Both the position numbers and the translations under genes were made by a program. A stretch of 27,907 nt of DNA. It comes from Mikrocytos mackini (lineage: Eukaryota; Endomyxa; Ascetosporea; Mikrocytida; Mikrocytiidae). Numbering within the stretch: the first letter of the stretch is position 1; each line of letters starts with the position of its first letter. This document shows positions 9,199 to 18,421 of this stretch, piece after piece. The stretch covers positions 1 through 27,907 of the forward strand of contig JASNJN010000255.1 of assembly GCA_030180075.1 (NCBI GenBank), in the 5' to 3' direction. Under the pieces are notes generated by a model. The model saw nothing but the letters and a program-made list of their open reading frames with translations. It searched no databases and was not told where the DNA came from.

Positions 9199-9538
9199 AT
9201 GGAAAAATTGGATTTGACAAAACTTCGTCTATGGGCGTATGTATTTACTTGTAAAGTCTCTAAAACAACATAGGGATACACGGGTTACAGAAACCACCCC
9301 ATCAAAAGAATTGCCTAAGAAAAGGAATGAAATAAATGTTAAAATTGACGAAAAAAAAACTATTGTTGAGAGATTAAAGGATCTAGAAAACGACAAAGAT
9401 TCTCTCATTACTTCGTTGAAAAGTAACTGGGATAAAGATAAAATACAAGAACAGGATAAAGAAGAACTTGCCGATTATTTGAAATCAAAACAAAATTATT
9501 TTGAAAAGAATAGATTTATAAAAGAAAAAAGGAAGTAA
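9199..9538 (+). CDS. Small charged protein, probably spliced (exons 9199-9236 and 9274-9538)
   Basis: From ATG 9199 the frame runs 38 nt to a GTATGT donor. Joining to an acceptor at ...ACATAG (ending 9273) restores one open frame of 100 codons ending at TAA 9536-9538. The start would read MEKLDLTKLRLWADTRVTE. The product is Lys/Glu/Asp-rich and mostly helical, with a likely coiled coil at about 38-98. I do not recognise the family. Without splicing, an ATG at 9239 gives a 99-aa version of the same C-terminal part. The other plausible acceptor (ending 9256) does not keep the frame. Confidence 0.55.
9237..9273 (+). other. Putative 37-nt spliceosomal intron
   Basis: Donor GTATGT at 9237-9242, a possible branch site CTAAAAC at 9260-9266, and acceptor TAG at 9271-9273. 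Removal joins a 38-nt first exon to the downstream frame in phase 2. Its small size and position very near the start codon fit introns in reduced genomes. It is not confirmed by transcript data. Confidence 0.5.
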
Positions 9539-9589
9539 TACAATGTAATTAAATGTATATATTTTACTTTAATCGGAGATAAGGTTTGA

Positions 9590-9611
9590 GGGGGCGGTGC
9601 AGCCGCACCCC
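9590..9611. repeat. GC-rich hairpin in an AT-rich intergenic region
   Basis: GGGG and GCGG pair with CCGC and CCCC around a TGCAG loop, with one bulged A. It lies 52 bp after the stop of the small charged gene and just before the foldback repeats. It may form RNA structure at the 3' end of that transcript or mark a repeat edge. Confidence 0.45.
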
Positions 9612-9700
9612 CTTACCAAATTATAAGTAAAAATTCGGGTGAGGAACCTTCCACGCAAAAAATTATTTCAAAAATGGCTTCAAATCAAGTTATATTTATT

Positions 9701-9922
9701 TATATTGTTTCCCAGAAAATAATAAACATAAATTTGGGCTCGGTTTTTGATTTAATCGTTTCATTTAAAAAATTCTCTTTTTAATCACCCATTTTTAGAT
9801 TTTAAAAAATTTAATATAAAATTTTCAAAATTTGTCAATTATAAAGAAAAATTCTTGAACAAAACCATTAAATCAAAAACCGAGCCCAAATTTATGTTTA
9901 TTATTTTCTGGGACACAATATA
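9701..9922. repeat. Short hairpin (MITE-like) element
   Basis: Inverted arms 9711-9756 and 9867-9912 match at all 46 positions and extend to 56 bp (9701-9756 / 9867-9922) with one mismatch. The 110-bp interior is itself loosely self-complementary. Weaker complementarity continues outward to about 9672 and 9952 (AAAATGGCTT on one side, its complement on the other). The arms carry TCCCAGAAAATAA or its near match, which is shared with the element at 18422-19342. There is no coding capacity. Confidence 0.85.
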
Positions 9923-9960
9923 CTTCGTTTTTGATCAAAAATAAGCCATTTTAGGGCTGA

Positions 9961-10509
9961 CTTCCAACTGGTCACATTTTTACCAAAACAGCCACAAAAA
10001 TTCGAACTGGCCACATTTCTACCAACTGGCCACAATTCTTCCAAATAGCCACAAAAATTCCAGCTGGCCACATTTGGATTTCGTTATTTCAGGGCTATTA
10101 TGGTATATCGGTAATATTAATACTTTTTATTAACGCTTAGTTAGTTTTATACCATAAAGAATGTTCTGAACCAATTAAATTTTTTTAAAAATTGGTTCAA
10201 ATATGTTCGGCATTTTTTCTTCCAACTGGCCACATTTTCTTCCAAATAGCCACATTTTTTGTCGCGACAAGATATACGCTTAAATAGTGGTGAAAATCGT
10301 ACCTCGTATTTTAATTTGATAATTTCAGTCGTTTTTTCATAATTAGAAACTGTATTATTGGCATACACTCGAGTTTTTAGAAATTGAGCGCCCATAAATG
10401 TGGCTATTTGGAAGAAATGTGGCCATTTGGAATTTTTGTGGCCAGTTGGTAGAAATGTGGCCTGTTCGAATTTTTGTGGCTGTTTTGGTAAAAATGTGGC
10501 CAGTTCGAA
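9961..10509. repeat. Foldback element with a 19-bp-phased GCCACA array in each arm
   Basis: The left arm has six units containing GCCACA (first one GTCACA) at 9971, 9991, 10010, 10029, 10048 and 10067. The right arm has six TGTGGC units at 10399, 10418, 10437, 10456, 10475 and 10495. Spacing is 20, 19, 19, 19, 19 on the left and its exact mirror on the right. Units alternate between forms reading CTACCAACTG, TTCGAACTGG and TTCCAAATAG. Two more units lie inside (10229, 10249), beside a hairpin with GAACCAATT/AATTGGTTC arms (about 10170-10200). No transposase is encoded, so it would be non-autonomous. Confidence 0.88.
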
Positions 10510-10511
10510 TT

Positions 10512-11611
10512 AAACCATATATTTCCGCCCCTACACATGAAGTTCAAAGAAAGAGTGACAATTTAAAATATAATTAATTATTAATTTATTAAAGTCAATA
10601 TCGATTGGCCATATCAGTACACTTCATCATGAACTTATGGTTTAATTTTAGAATGAGAATGAGTTCCTCTTACTCCTTCCCAAGAGAACAAAAACAACTT
10701 TGGATTACTCATTTGAGTAAATACCCGAAAGGTTTATGCTATTTCAACTCCACCTCCGGACTGGTTATAGCTATTCAATAAATTGCTACACGGGCTTAGT
10801 GAAATTCCTGGTTATTATCACTTACTATCCAAGTGGACTTTTCGCACATATGGATTAACCAGATGCTTGGATCTTAATCATATCGCCATGGTGTCACTAA
10901 ACAACACTTTGTTTATATACCTTACGTGAAAAACGGAGTTCTTTTTTGGTATATTAAAGGAGTCCTTTAGTTGTAACAGGATTATACCTTATTCGCATTG
11001 AGAATTGGTATTCGTGGTTCACACCCATAGGGTGGTTTGCAGGACAATGTCAAGGGAAACATGAACTTACCCCGGCTTCGTTCTGTTATTTTGGACGTTG
11101 CGATCCGTGTTAAAGAATTGATGACAGATTAGACCAATATGGTTCCCATCTGGCTTTCTGTCTCCCTAATAGGAGACCAAACAGGGGCTGGTTGCTGGAT
11201 GTTTTGAAGTATCGGGGAATGTGGAGCCCTTGATACGCTGGTTGTTGCAACCTCGGGTTCTAGACCGACATCCTGAGGAAATAAATGTTTAAATTTTAAA
11301 GTTCCAATATTCACTTTTATAAGTTTATTTGTAAATAAGATTCTTAAACCAGCTCATTTTACCACATTATTTATACAAACTTGCCAAATTAGTTTTGAAT
11401 TTTTTATGAAAATTTTTTCGTTTCATACCAGCCGAAATAAGGTCGGAGTTTGACGAGATTAAGACTAAATTTTCATCTCAGTTTTAAACATCAAATAATT
11501 TGATAAAGAGTCTATTTCATTACTACAAAATATTTAATGTATCAAAATATATGAAAAACAAATTATAACCTAAGCTATTACTTAACAAATTAATAGATAA
11601 CCGTATTTAAA
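10512..11611. other. Unexplained 1.1-kb region, moderately GC-rich until about 11290
   Basis: I see no convincing gene. Positions 10540-11290 have a more even base composition than the flanking repeats and include a minus-strand open stretch (11129-11314, 61 codons) that continues past its stop as another open stretch. This could be decayed mobile-element or host sequence, but I recognise nothing in it. Positions 11315-11611 are plain AT-rich spacer downstream of the membrane-protein gene. Confidence 0.4.
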
Positions 11612-12763
11612 TTAATTAACATTTTCTACAAAGTATTCATTTGCAAGGATTCCCAATTTATCCTCTATTTCTCCAATTTTTTCCATATAAAATTTGGATA
11701 CCGCTTCAGACGCTCCTTCAAGTTTTTCAAACGATACATATAATTTTTCAGTCAAACCAACAATTTCCTTTATTTTATTCCACATTTCTTCATTTTCGAT
11801 AAAAGCCGTCATTTTTTCATTTTCTTCTATTTCTATATCCAACAGATTTTCTTTTATAAATATAAGGTACGAAATTAAGCTATTGTAAGTAATAATATTT
11901 GGGTATCTTAGTAACCATTCTAAATTGTACTTATTTTCAACCTTTGTAAACTGATTTTCCTTGTTTAACGTAAGCAGCAAATCAGCATACAATAAATCAA
12001 AGTTCGTAAAGACCGGCATAAATATCTTATAAAATACATTCCTAAACAAATGAAATTTGACGTAGTTTTGGTATTTGAATATCTTAGGCTTTATAACTCC
12101 TTCTAATTCCCTCGCTTCAAACTCTCCTATTATAAAAGGCGAAAAAACGTTGTCAATATCTGTAATGTATCTGTAAATATAGTAAGCTGTATGAAAGAAC
12201 CATTCAGAGAAATTTAAAACTATATTGTGTGTGTCTTTAGTTTTCCTTATTTCAAGTAATGTTTTGTATTTTGCAAATGAATTAAAGTAAACTTCAAAAT
12301 CTTTAAATGTAAGTGTTTTTTTGTCTTTTAGAATGTATTCATGATAAGCTGGCACATCAACGTCTTGTTTTGAAGTCTTTTTTTCATGTGGTTTTATTTT
12401 AACTTTTGTTTTTTGTTGTAAATAAGGTCCTACTGCCATTTGAAGAAAAAAAAGTTCGTACTTTGATCTTATGTTCATAAAATCGGCAAAATACGTGTTT
12501 TTGTGCGATTTGGTGGATTCGCTAGATTCTTCAGTTTCGGTTTCAGTTTCAGTTTCGGTTTTAGTTTCAGTTGGTTCTGTCGATTCTGAACTTGTGGTTG
12601 ATTCAGAGTTATTTGTTTCAGGCGAGGAAGCTTTTTTGATACTCAATATTAATGTCACGGTTAAGGCTATAATTAACAAACAAAGTGCAACTACTAAATA
12701 TATAATGAGTGGTCTAATTTTGGGAGGTTTCTTGGATGGGTCGAGACGAGTTCGAAGTGGCAT
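11612..12763 (-). CDS. Single-pass membrane protein with Thr/Glu repeat stalk (unknown family)
   Basis: 383 aa. A short basic, proline-containing N-terminus (1-17) precedes one hydrophobic segment (18-42). Then comes a Ser/Thr/Glu-rich low-complexity stalk (about 46-88) with TETETETE repeats, and a 290-residue predicted helical domain rich in aromatic and charged residues. This fits a type II anchor with the large domain outside the cytoplasm, or a signal anchor. I do not recognise the C-terminal domain. Upstream of the ATG is an AAATTTAAATTTTTT-type A/T motif. The gene is probably lineage-specific; host-interface or spore-wall roles are possible but unsupported. Confidence 0.75.
   Translation of the reverse strand: MPLRTRLDPSKKPPKIRPLIIYLVVALCLLIIALTVTLILSIKKASSPETNNSESTTSSESTEPTETKTETETETETEESSESTKSHKNTYFADFMNIRSKYELFFLQMAVGPYLQQKTKVKIKPHEKKTSKQDVDVPAYHEYILKDKKTLTFKDFEVYFNSFAKYKTLLEIRKTKDTHNIVLNFSEWFFHTAYYIYRYITDIDNVFSPFIIGEFEARELEGVIKPKIFKYQNYVKFHLFRNVFYKIFMPVFTNFDLLYADLLLTLNKENQFTKVENKYNLEWLLRYPNIITYNSLISYLIFIKENLLDIEIEENEKMTAFIENEEMWNKIKEIVGLTEKLYVSFEKLEGASEAVSKFYMEKIGEIEDKLGILANEYFVENVN
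12531..12574. repeat. Hexamer-like TTTCAG/TTTCGG tandem tract inside a gene
   Basis: About seven repeats of TTTCAG, TTTCGG or TTTTAG encode the Thr-Glu run in the stalk of the minus-strand membrane protein. Such tracts often vary in copy number, and six-base steps would keep the frame. Confidence 0.8.
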
Positions 12764-12905
12764 GAAAAGAAAAAATTTAAATTTCGGCTTTTTGAAATTG
12801 GTGTTTGTAAAGGATAAATGAAGGTAGAACAGTTATAGTGGCGTAGTGTTAATTGATGTAATGTTCACTAGAGGGAGGAATGCTGGTGTGTAATTTCTTT
12901 GATTT

Positions 12906-14069
12906 TTGGTGTGTGGCCTAATTTGTACGTCATCGATAATTGATGGGCTGTTCAATATAATGTTGTTAAGAAAGAGTCAGAAACATACACAGGTCTTCTT
13001 GAGAATGTTTTTATTTTTAAAATTTAGAATTTCAAAAATTTCAAATTATTGCCCAACAACGCCTGTTTTTAAAAGGAAACTTGTAGACGACTCCACTGGC
13101 GCTATATACACACATACAAAGTTCAGCCAGTTTACAAACAATTCAGAGTTTGTTTCAGTTAGCACACAAAACAAAGCAAAAATTTATGTCTTCCCTTACT
13201 CTAGCACTCATTCGAAATCAGCTAGAAACTACACACTGCCTTTAATAGTAAGTGAGACATCTCCAATCTACGACTACACATTCTCAAATGACAACAGTTT
13301 TATTATTTACTCTGCAGGTTGGGACTCGATAACTTCATATGATATTACAAGCAACACAAAAACAACAAGAAATCTAAATTCTAGCCGCATACCCCTGAAC
13401 AAGCCAGTGACATCTCTAATATCACACACAAACACTACTGACATTACTTTGGGTTGTCGTGGTGGAAATATATATGTTTTTGATTTTCGTGAAAAATTCA
13501 CGAAAGTTCGAACAATAAAAAACATATTCGGAGGAAACATTACACCAGTAAAAAGAATAGGCATGCACGGTGAGTATGATGTCGTTTCAATTCCATCTAA
13601 TGGATGTATGCTTGTATACAACGATATCAGATATCCCAATAGCCCACAATCAACGAAAAGAAAATTTATAATGGAAAGTCAACCGATTTTTGATATGAAA
13701 ATTAGTTATAATTACATAGCAATCATGAGTGCCTGTGCAATAAAGCTTTATAACACAATTGATGATTCTATAAAGACTTTGTACTATTTAACGAATTCAT
13801 TAAATGTTTACCATACAGTTGTTAAACACTCAAGCATTTCTTTTTATAAGAATAAGTTTTTGGTGTTTCAATACTGTAATAAGGATATTAACATTTTGAA
13901 TATAAAGAATATGAAAACGAATATTTACTCTGCAATGACACCCTTCGACATAGCTAGTTTGGACGTTAATGAAAGAGATGGCACATTAAGTAGAATGATA
14001 GGAGATAGTTTGGTTGTAGAAAAGATAGAAGATTCTTTTGAAAAGAGAATTTCTTATGGTGGTTTTTGA
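12906..14069 (+). CDS. WD40-like beta-propeller protein, start uncertain
   Basis: Up to 387 aa from ATG 12906; in-frame ATGs also lie at 12960 and 13005. Repeated strands of the form YSAGWDSITSYDITS, RGGNIYVFDFREK and NGCMLVYNDIRYPNSP are typical WD40 blade ends, and a single seven-bladed propeller fits the length. The N-terminal 45 residues look like translated promoter: the DNA at 13010-13047 is AAATTT-rich and similar to start-proximal motifs of other genes here, yet no in-frame ATG follows until far into the propeller. I favour 13005 weakly. The partner and pathway are unknown. It ends in TGA, indicating that TGA is a stop in this genome. Confidence 0.6.
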   Translation: MVCGLICTSSIIDGLFNIMLLRKSQKHTQVFLRMFLFLKFRISKISNYCPTTPVFKRKLVDDSTGAIYTHTKFSQFTNNSEFVSVSTQNKAKIYVFPYSSTHSKSARNYTLPLIVSETSPIYDYTFSNDNSFIIYSAGWDSITSYDITSNTKTTRNLNSSRIPLNKPVTSLISHTNTTDITLGCRGGNIYVFDFREKFTKVRTIKNIFGGNITPVKRIGMHGEYDVVSIPSNGCMLVYNDIRYPNSPQSTKRKFIMESQPIFDMKISYNYIAIMSACAIKLYNTIDDSIKTLYYLTNSLNVYHTVVKHSSISFYKNKFLVFQYCNKDINILNIKNMKTNIYSAMTPFDIASLDVNERDGTLSRMIGDSLVVEKIEDSFEKRISYGGF

Positions 14070-14443
14070 AAGAGTTGTAATATGTTAAATAATTTTTAAT
14101 ATATGTGATAATTATCCGAATATTTTAGGATAGCAAATATCTACATTACGCGGGTATCGGGTAATTTAAAACCCTATTTAAGACGTCTAGGTATATTTCC
14201 ATTAGAAATTAAACACAGGAGTACACTCATCTCCAAAATTATTGAAACGGCGATTTATGACTTTCAAAGATGTTTAAAATTTATAAAATTATAAGAATAT
14301 CGTTATAATTTTTTATATTACCGGAAGATAGTAATGGATTTTATTATAATAAATATATGTTTAAAAATGCAAATATTTCTCGTATAAAAATTGTAGTGAT
14401 GGCATAAAAAGATAACTAAAATATTAAATTTTAGAAAATACTT
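14070..14443. other. AT-rich spacer before the gypsy element
   Basis: No gene seen. A 5' LTR would be expected here, but no 3' LTR survives to compare with. TATTTAA near 14175 could be a promoter element. No primer-binding site could be assigned. Confidence 0.4.
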
Positions 14444-15721
14444 ATGATCCCTCATAACATGGCGACATCGAACATCCTCGTTAGCGAGGCCAAGGAAACA
14501 CTTGGGAACCTGAAAATGAACGACCTGAGAGCTGGTTGGAAGGTCCGACTCCAAGGAGAGCCAATGCCTAAAACGAAGGCTAACATGATTGACAGACTCG
14601 CAGTGGAGTTGACAAAGGGTAGAGACCTTAACAAGGAGCCAACAATGGCCCAGATTAAGATACGCTATAAGAAAATTGGGTTAGGAGCAGATGTGAGTAA
14701 ACCCAAGAGCGAACTCTGGAAAGAGCTACTGATCCTAGAAATAAGAGAAGAGATCCAGGATCTAGACAAAGAGAAGGAGAAGAGCCGTCTCCTAGAGCGT
14801 AAGAGTGAGGGAGTAAGTCAAACTGCCCTACCAGCCAGCCAGAAGACCGAAGGGATGACCGGATCACAGGGAGTGACCGAGCCAACACACGAAGTTACTA
14901 AGGAGATTCCACGTTGGCAAGCAGAGCCAGTTGAAGATATCAAACCAAGAACCGTGGAGACGCACACAGATAAGCTAAAGATAGCAAAGACCGTAACGGA
15001 GGAGGCGAAAGTGCAGATAACAGAATTCTGCCCAATCAAACAGCCCAAACCCTTCCTCCAGAGCCCGGGCACACCTGAAAGAACGTTCAGAGAATAGATG
15101 AACGAATTCAAGAATTACCTCATCGCCACAAAATTGGATGAAGAAAATGAAATTAGGAAATTAGCGATCCTAAAGGGATGCATGGGGACAGAAGCCACCC
15201 GTATAATGGAATTCATCGAAGCGCCGAAGAACAGTTTGGAAGACATCGAGTACGCAATGGATTCCTTCTTCAGACCACGTAGTTCCGTAGCCACCGCCCG
15301 AAGCAAGTTGCTTAACAGACGCCAAGGCGAGACCGAAACCGTAATTGCATACAGCCTGGTAATGAGAGAGCTAGTTGTCCAGTGCAAACTGGAGGACAAG
15401 GAAGATAGCCTATTCAGAGACATCTTCGTAAATGGGTTAAAGAACAAGAAGATACGAACCCAACTGTTAGAAGAGACACCGCGGACGTTTACCGAAACGA
15501 TGATGACCGCACAAAGACTAGAGGGTGCAACAGAAGAAGTAAGCCCTACACCTAAGATAGTGCCACAAACAGTGGTTAGACAATCAACGCCGCAAAAGGA
15601 GAATGTGGCTGAGGACAAAATTGGATGCGGTAGATGTGGATATACACACCCAGAAGGACGCCGTAATTGTGCCGCCACAGATAGGCGATGAACTAAATGC
15701 GATGGAATAGGACACTTCGCC
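14444..15721 (+). pseudogene. gag: gag region with two in-frame stops
   Basis: ATGs at 14444 and 14459 open a frame that crosses TAG at 15095-15097 and TGA at 15689-15691 without changing phase. The N-terminal third is charged. The part after the TAG (MNEFKNYLIATKLDEENEIR and onward, with FFRPRSSVATARSKL) resembles the helical capsid region of gypsy gag. At the end are two zinc-binding patterns, CGRCGYTH and, straddling the TGA, KCDGIGHFAKVC. The TGA occupies the position of the first Cys of the C-X2-C-X4-H-X4-C knuckle, so a TGC or TGT to TGA change explains it. Confidence 0.85.
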
Positions 15722-16360
15722 AAGGTGTGCCGTAATAGGAACCGGCAGAATGTCGATAAAGACTGGCATAAGAAACCACGGAATTATGACCGTGATAGAA
15801 GGACGGACGAACGACGTTCGCGTAGCCAAAGAGGAATACGAGAATACGAACAGTATTCAGATTGCTATACTGATGACTCCTATTCGGAAGAGGAGCGAAA
15901 ACATCGGGGAAGAAAACATCATAGGAATTATACCTACCACGATAAAGAGGAACGTGGAAGAGTCTATCGTGTAGTGGAAATTAAGGGCGTACATGTCGGA
16001 TGTCTTGCTGACACAGGAGCAGATCTATCCTGTTTGTCGTACAAACTAGTCAGGAAGTATGGCTGGGAAAAGGACATGAAACCGAGTACGGTTAAGATAA
16101 AGAGTTTTGGAGGGTCCGTAGTAGACGTTTTGGGAGAACTAGAGACCATAGTACGTCATGAGAGACGCCAGAAACTTGTGAATTTCATCGTAGTAGAGAA
16201 CGGGTCCAACATCTTATCCAGTGAGGAATGTACGGGGTTGGAGATACTACGATGGGTGCCCATAAATAAATATGGACATCTACGATTCATTAACTATTTT
16301 TCAAAGATAGAGTTCGACATACGTCTAAAGCCTGGAGCAGTCCCAGCAGCATCAAAATGA
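15722..16360 (+). pseudogene. Gypsy protease region
   Basis: This continues in the gag frame after the zinc knuckle. An Arg/Glu-rich linker leads to CLADTGADLSCLS (about 16003-16040), the D-T-G active site of a retropepsin-type protease, followed by a flap-like GGSVVDVLGELET segment. The frame ends at TGA 16358-16360 within an A-rich run, where one base lost or gained would join it to the reverse-transcriptase frame. Confidence 0.85.
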
Positions 16361-17803
16361 AAGACCCGTACCATTTTCCTTGCGTAAAACAGTGGAAGAT
16401 GAGATCGACAGATTAAGATACGAAGGAGTATTGATACCAGCCCGCCAGTCCGAATGGGCAAGCCTGATAGTTGTAGTACGCAAGAGCAGTGGAGCCATGC
16501 GTATCTGTGGAGATTTTCGGAAATTAAATCAAGAAGTAGTTTTGGATAGGTATCCACTCCCCAATATAGAAGACCTCCTAGCAAACTTAGGAAGTAATAA
16601 TCAGCTGTTCGCAAAGATTGACCTGCGTTCAGCATACCATCAGATCCCATTAACGAAGGGATCTCAGGAATTAACAACAATAGTAACTCATAAAGGTGCC
16701 TTCCAGTATACAAAAATGCCATTCGGCATTAAATCGGCACCAGGAGCTTTTCGAAGAATAATGACAGACATGCTAGGAGAGATGAAGGGGGTATATTGTT
16801 ATCTAGATGACATCTTGGTGACTGGACCTCAAGAAGAATATTATTAGACCGTTATAATGCCGTATCAGAAAAACTCAATGCCAACAGAATTGAGATAAAC
16901 CAGGAAAAGACCGTGTGTGCCGTTAGAGAAATTGAATGGTTAGGATACACCATTAGTGGAAATGGGTTGCAACCAACAACAGGAAAAGCCAGACAGATTA
17001 ATGAACTGAAGGACCCGAAGAACATAAGACAATTGAGACTGGTCCTAGGAATTATCAACTATTACGGGAAATTTATCCCAGCATTAGCGGAGATTGCAGC
17101 ACCGTTGCATAAACAGTTAGAAAAAGAAAGGAAATGGCAGTGGGGACCAACAGAACATGAGGCGTTAAATGAAATTAAGAGAGCAATTTCAAAAAGAGAA
17201 ACGCTAGCATTATTTGAAACCAGTGACAAGTATGGAGTCATACTGAAGTGTGATGCCAGTGAGGCAGGAATGGGAGCTGTTCTTGAACAAGAACAGCCCT
17301 CGGGACAAATGAAACCAGTAGTGTACTGGTCGAGTACATTTAGGAAATATGAAAAGAATTACAGCATAAGCGAGAAAGAAGCACTCGCGTGTGTAGCTGC
17401 TATGCAAAGATTTAGGAAATTTTTGCTAGGAAGGCACTTCACATTGCAGACCGACCACAGAGCGTTGGAGACCTTATTATCTCAGAAGAGAGGTACTAAG
17501 AGCATAGCGCGAGTAGAGTGTTGGAGGGAAAAGGTTTCCTGTTTTGACTATGATGTAGAATACATCAAAGGCAGTTGTAATGAAATAGCTGATTGGCTTA
17601 GCAGATCAGCACAAGGGGTGAGGCACCAAGAAATACCACTACGAGAGGAGTACGTGGTCAATGAAATTGAAGAAACAGAGGTGGGAGGTATGAGGGCCTA
17701 TCAAACAAAGATGCAGAACTTGACAGAAGTGATCAAGGAAGATAATTGGACTGAACAAAATAGAGCAGAGTACCCTGACATTACAGAGTACGAGAACGGC
17801 TAA
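16361..17803 (+). pseudogene. Gypsy reverse transcriptase and RNase H
   Basis: The RT begins with ERPVPFSLRKTVEDEIDRL, then RICGDFRKLN, AKIDLRSAYHQI, a KMPFGIKSAPGAF motif and the catalytic YLDD (about 16799-16810). A frame change near 16844 moves to the frame with INQEKTVCAVREIEWLGY and onward. RNase H follows, with KCDASEAGMGAVLEQ, SEKEALACVAAM and QTDHRALETL supplying the D-E-D residues. The frame ends at TAA 17801-17803, followed by a further shift into integrase. Confidence 0.92.
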
Positions 17804-18421
17804 CGGTAACCAACGGCAATATATTCTACGATAATACGAGATACGTACCAGAACCCACAGGAAGGGGAGAAATTATCCATCAGGGGCATAAACTGCACCA
17901 AGGAATTACGCGTACTACAGCAAGAGTAGGAGAACTCTTTTGGTGGCCAGGCTGGCGAAACAAAGTGAAGGACTTCATAGAGCAATGTCACGAATGCGAA
18001 AACAGTGATAGAACTAAGAAGACATATGAAGCCCCTTTGATCCCAGTACCCTTTACAGGGACTGCCTGGGATAAAATCGCGATAGACTTAAAGGGACCTC
18101 TAGATGTAGGCCCCTACAAATATTTGTTGGTAATAGTGGATTACCATAGCAAATGGACTGAAGTAATCGGTCTAACAGGAACGAGCAGTGCAATCATAAT
18201 AGAAAAACTGAGACAGTTGTTCCTCAGATATGGCTACCCAGGATTGGTGGTCTCAGACAATGGCACGCAATTCGTGTCCAAAGAAACTAAGAAGTTTTTA
18301 AAGGACTGTGGAGTAAGACACAAGCCGGTTCCGCTTTATAATCCACGACAAAACGGTCTTGTGGAAAGAATGAATAGGTGTATAAGCGATAAACTNGAGG
18401 AGGCTAAACGGTTCAAGGCTC
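17800..18421 (+). pseudogene. Gypsy integrase, C-terminally truncated
   Basis: The HHCC zinc domain (HQGHKLHQG ... CHEC, about 17880-17996) is followed by the catalytic core with AIDLKGP, VSDNGTQF and GLVERMNR giving the D,D,E triad. The frame reads into the foldback repeat and stops at TGA 18445-18447. One ambiguous base (N) lies at 18396. The C-terminal domain is missing here but represented in the palindrome at 931-1198. Confidence 0.92.

Larger units (their letters stand above)
14444..18421 (+). mobile_element. Decayed Ty3/gypsy LTR retrotransposon, 3' end missing
   Basis: The order gag, zinc knuckle, aspartic protease, reverse transcriptase, RNase H, integrase marks the Ty3/gypsy (Metaviridae) class. 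The coding sequence is less AT-rich than the host genes. It is broken by in-frame TAG (15095-15097) and TGA (15689-15691), and by frame changes near 16358, 16844 and 17800. The integrase stops just after its catalytic core where the foldback element begins, so the C-terminal domain and 3' LTR are absent. It cannot be active as it stands. Confidence 0.95.

Noticed and set aside
10147-10395. 82-codon minus-strand frame inside the foldback element
   Set aside because: It is made largely of the GCCACA repeat units and hairpin sequence, with no transposase motif.
11231-11270. B-box-like GGTTCTAGACC suggesting a tRNA
   Set aside because: No matching A box lies at tRNA distance upstream and the T-arm stem does not pair properly.
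14818-15111. Long antisense frames over gag (also 15115-15723)
   Set aside because: They are shadows of the gag coding frame, which has recognisable capsid and zinc-knuckle sequence on the plus strand.
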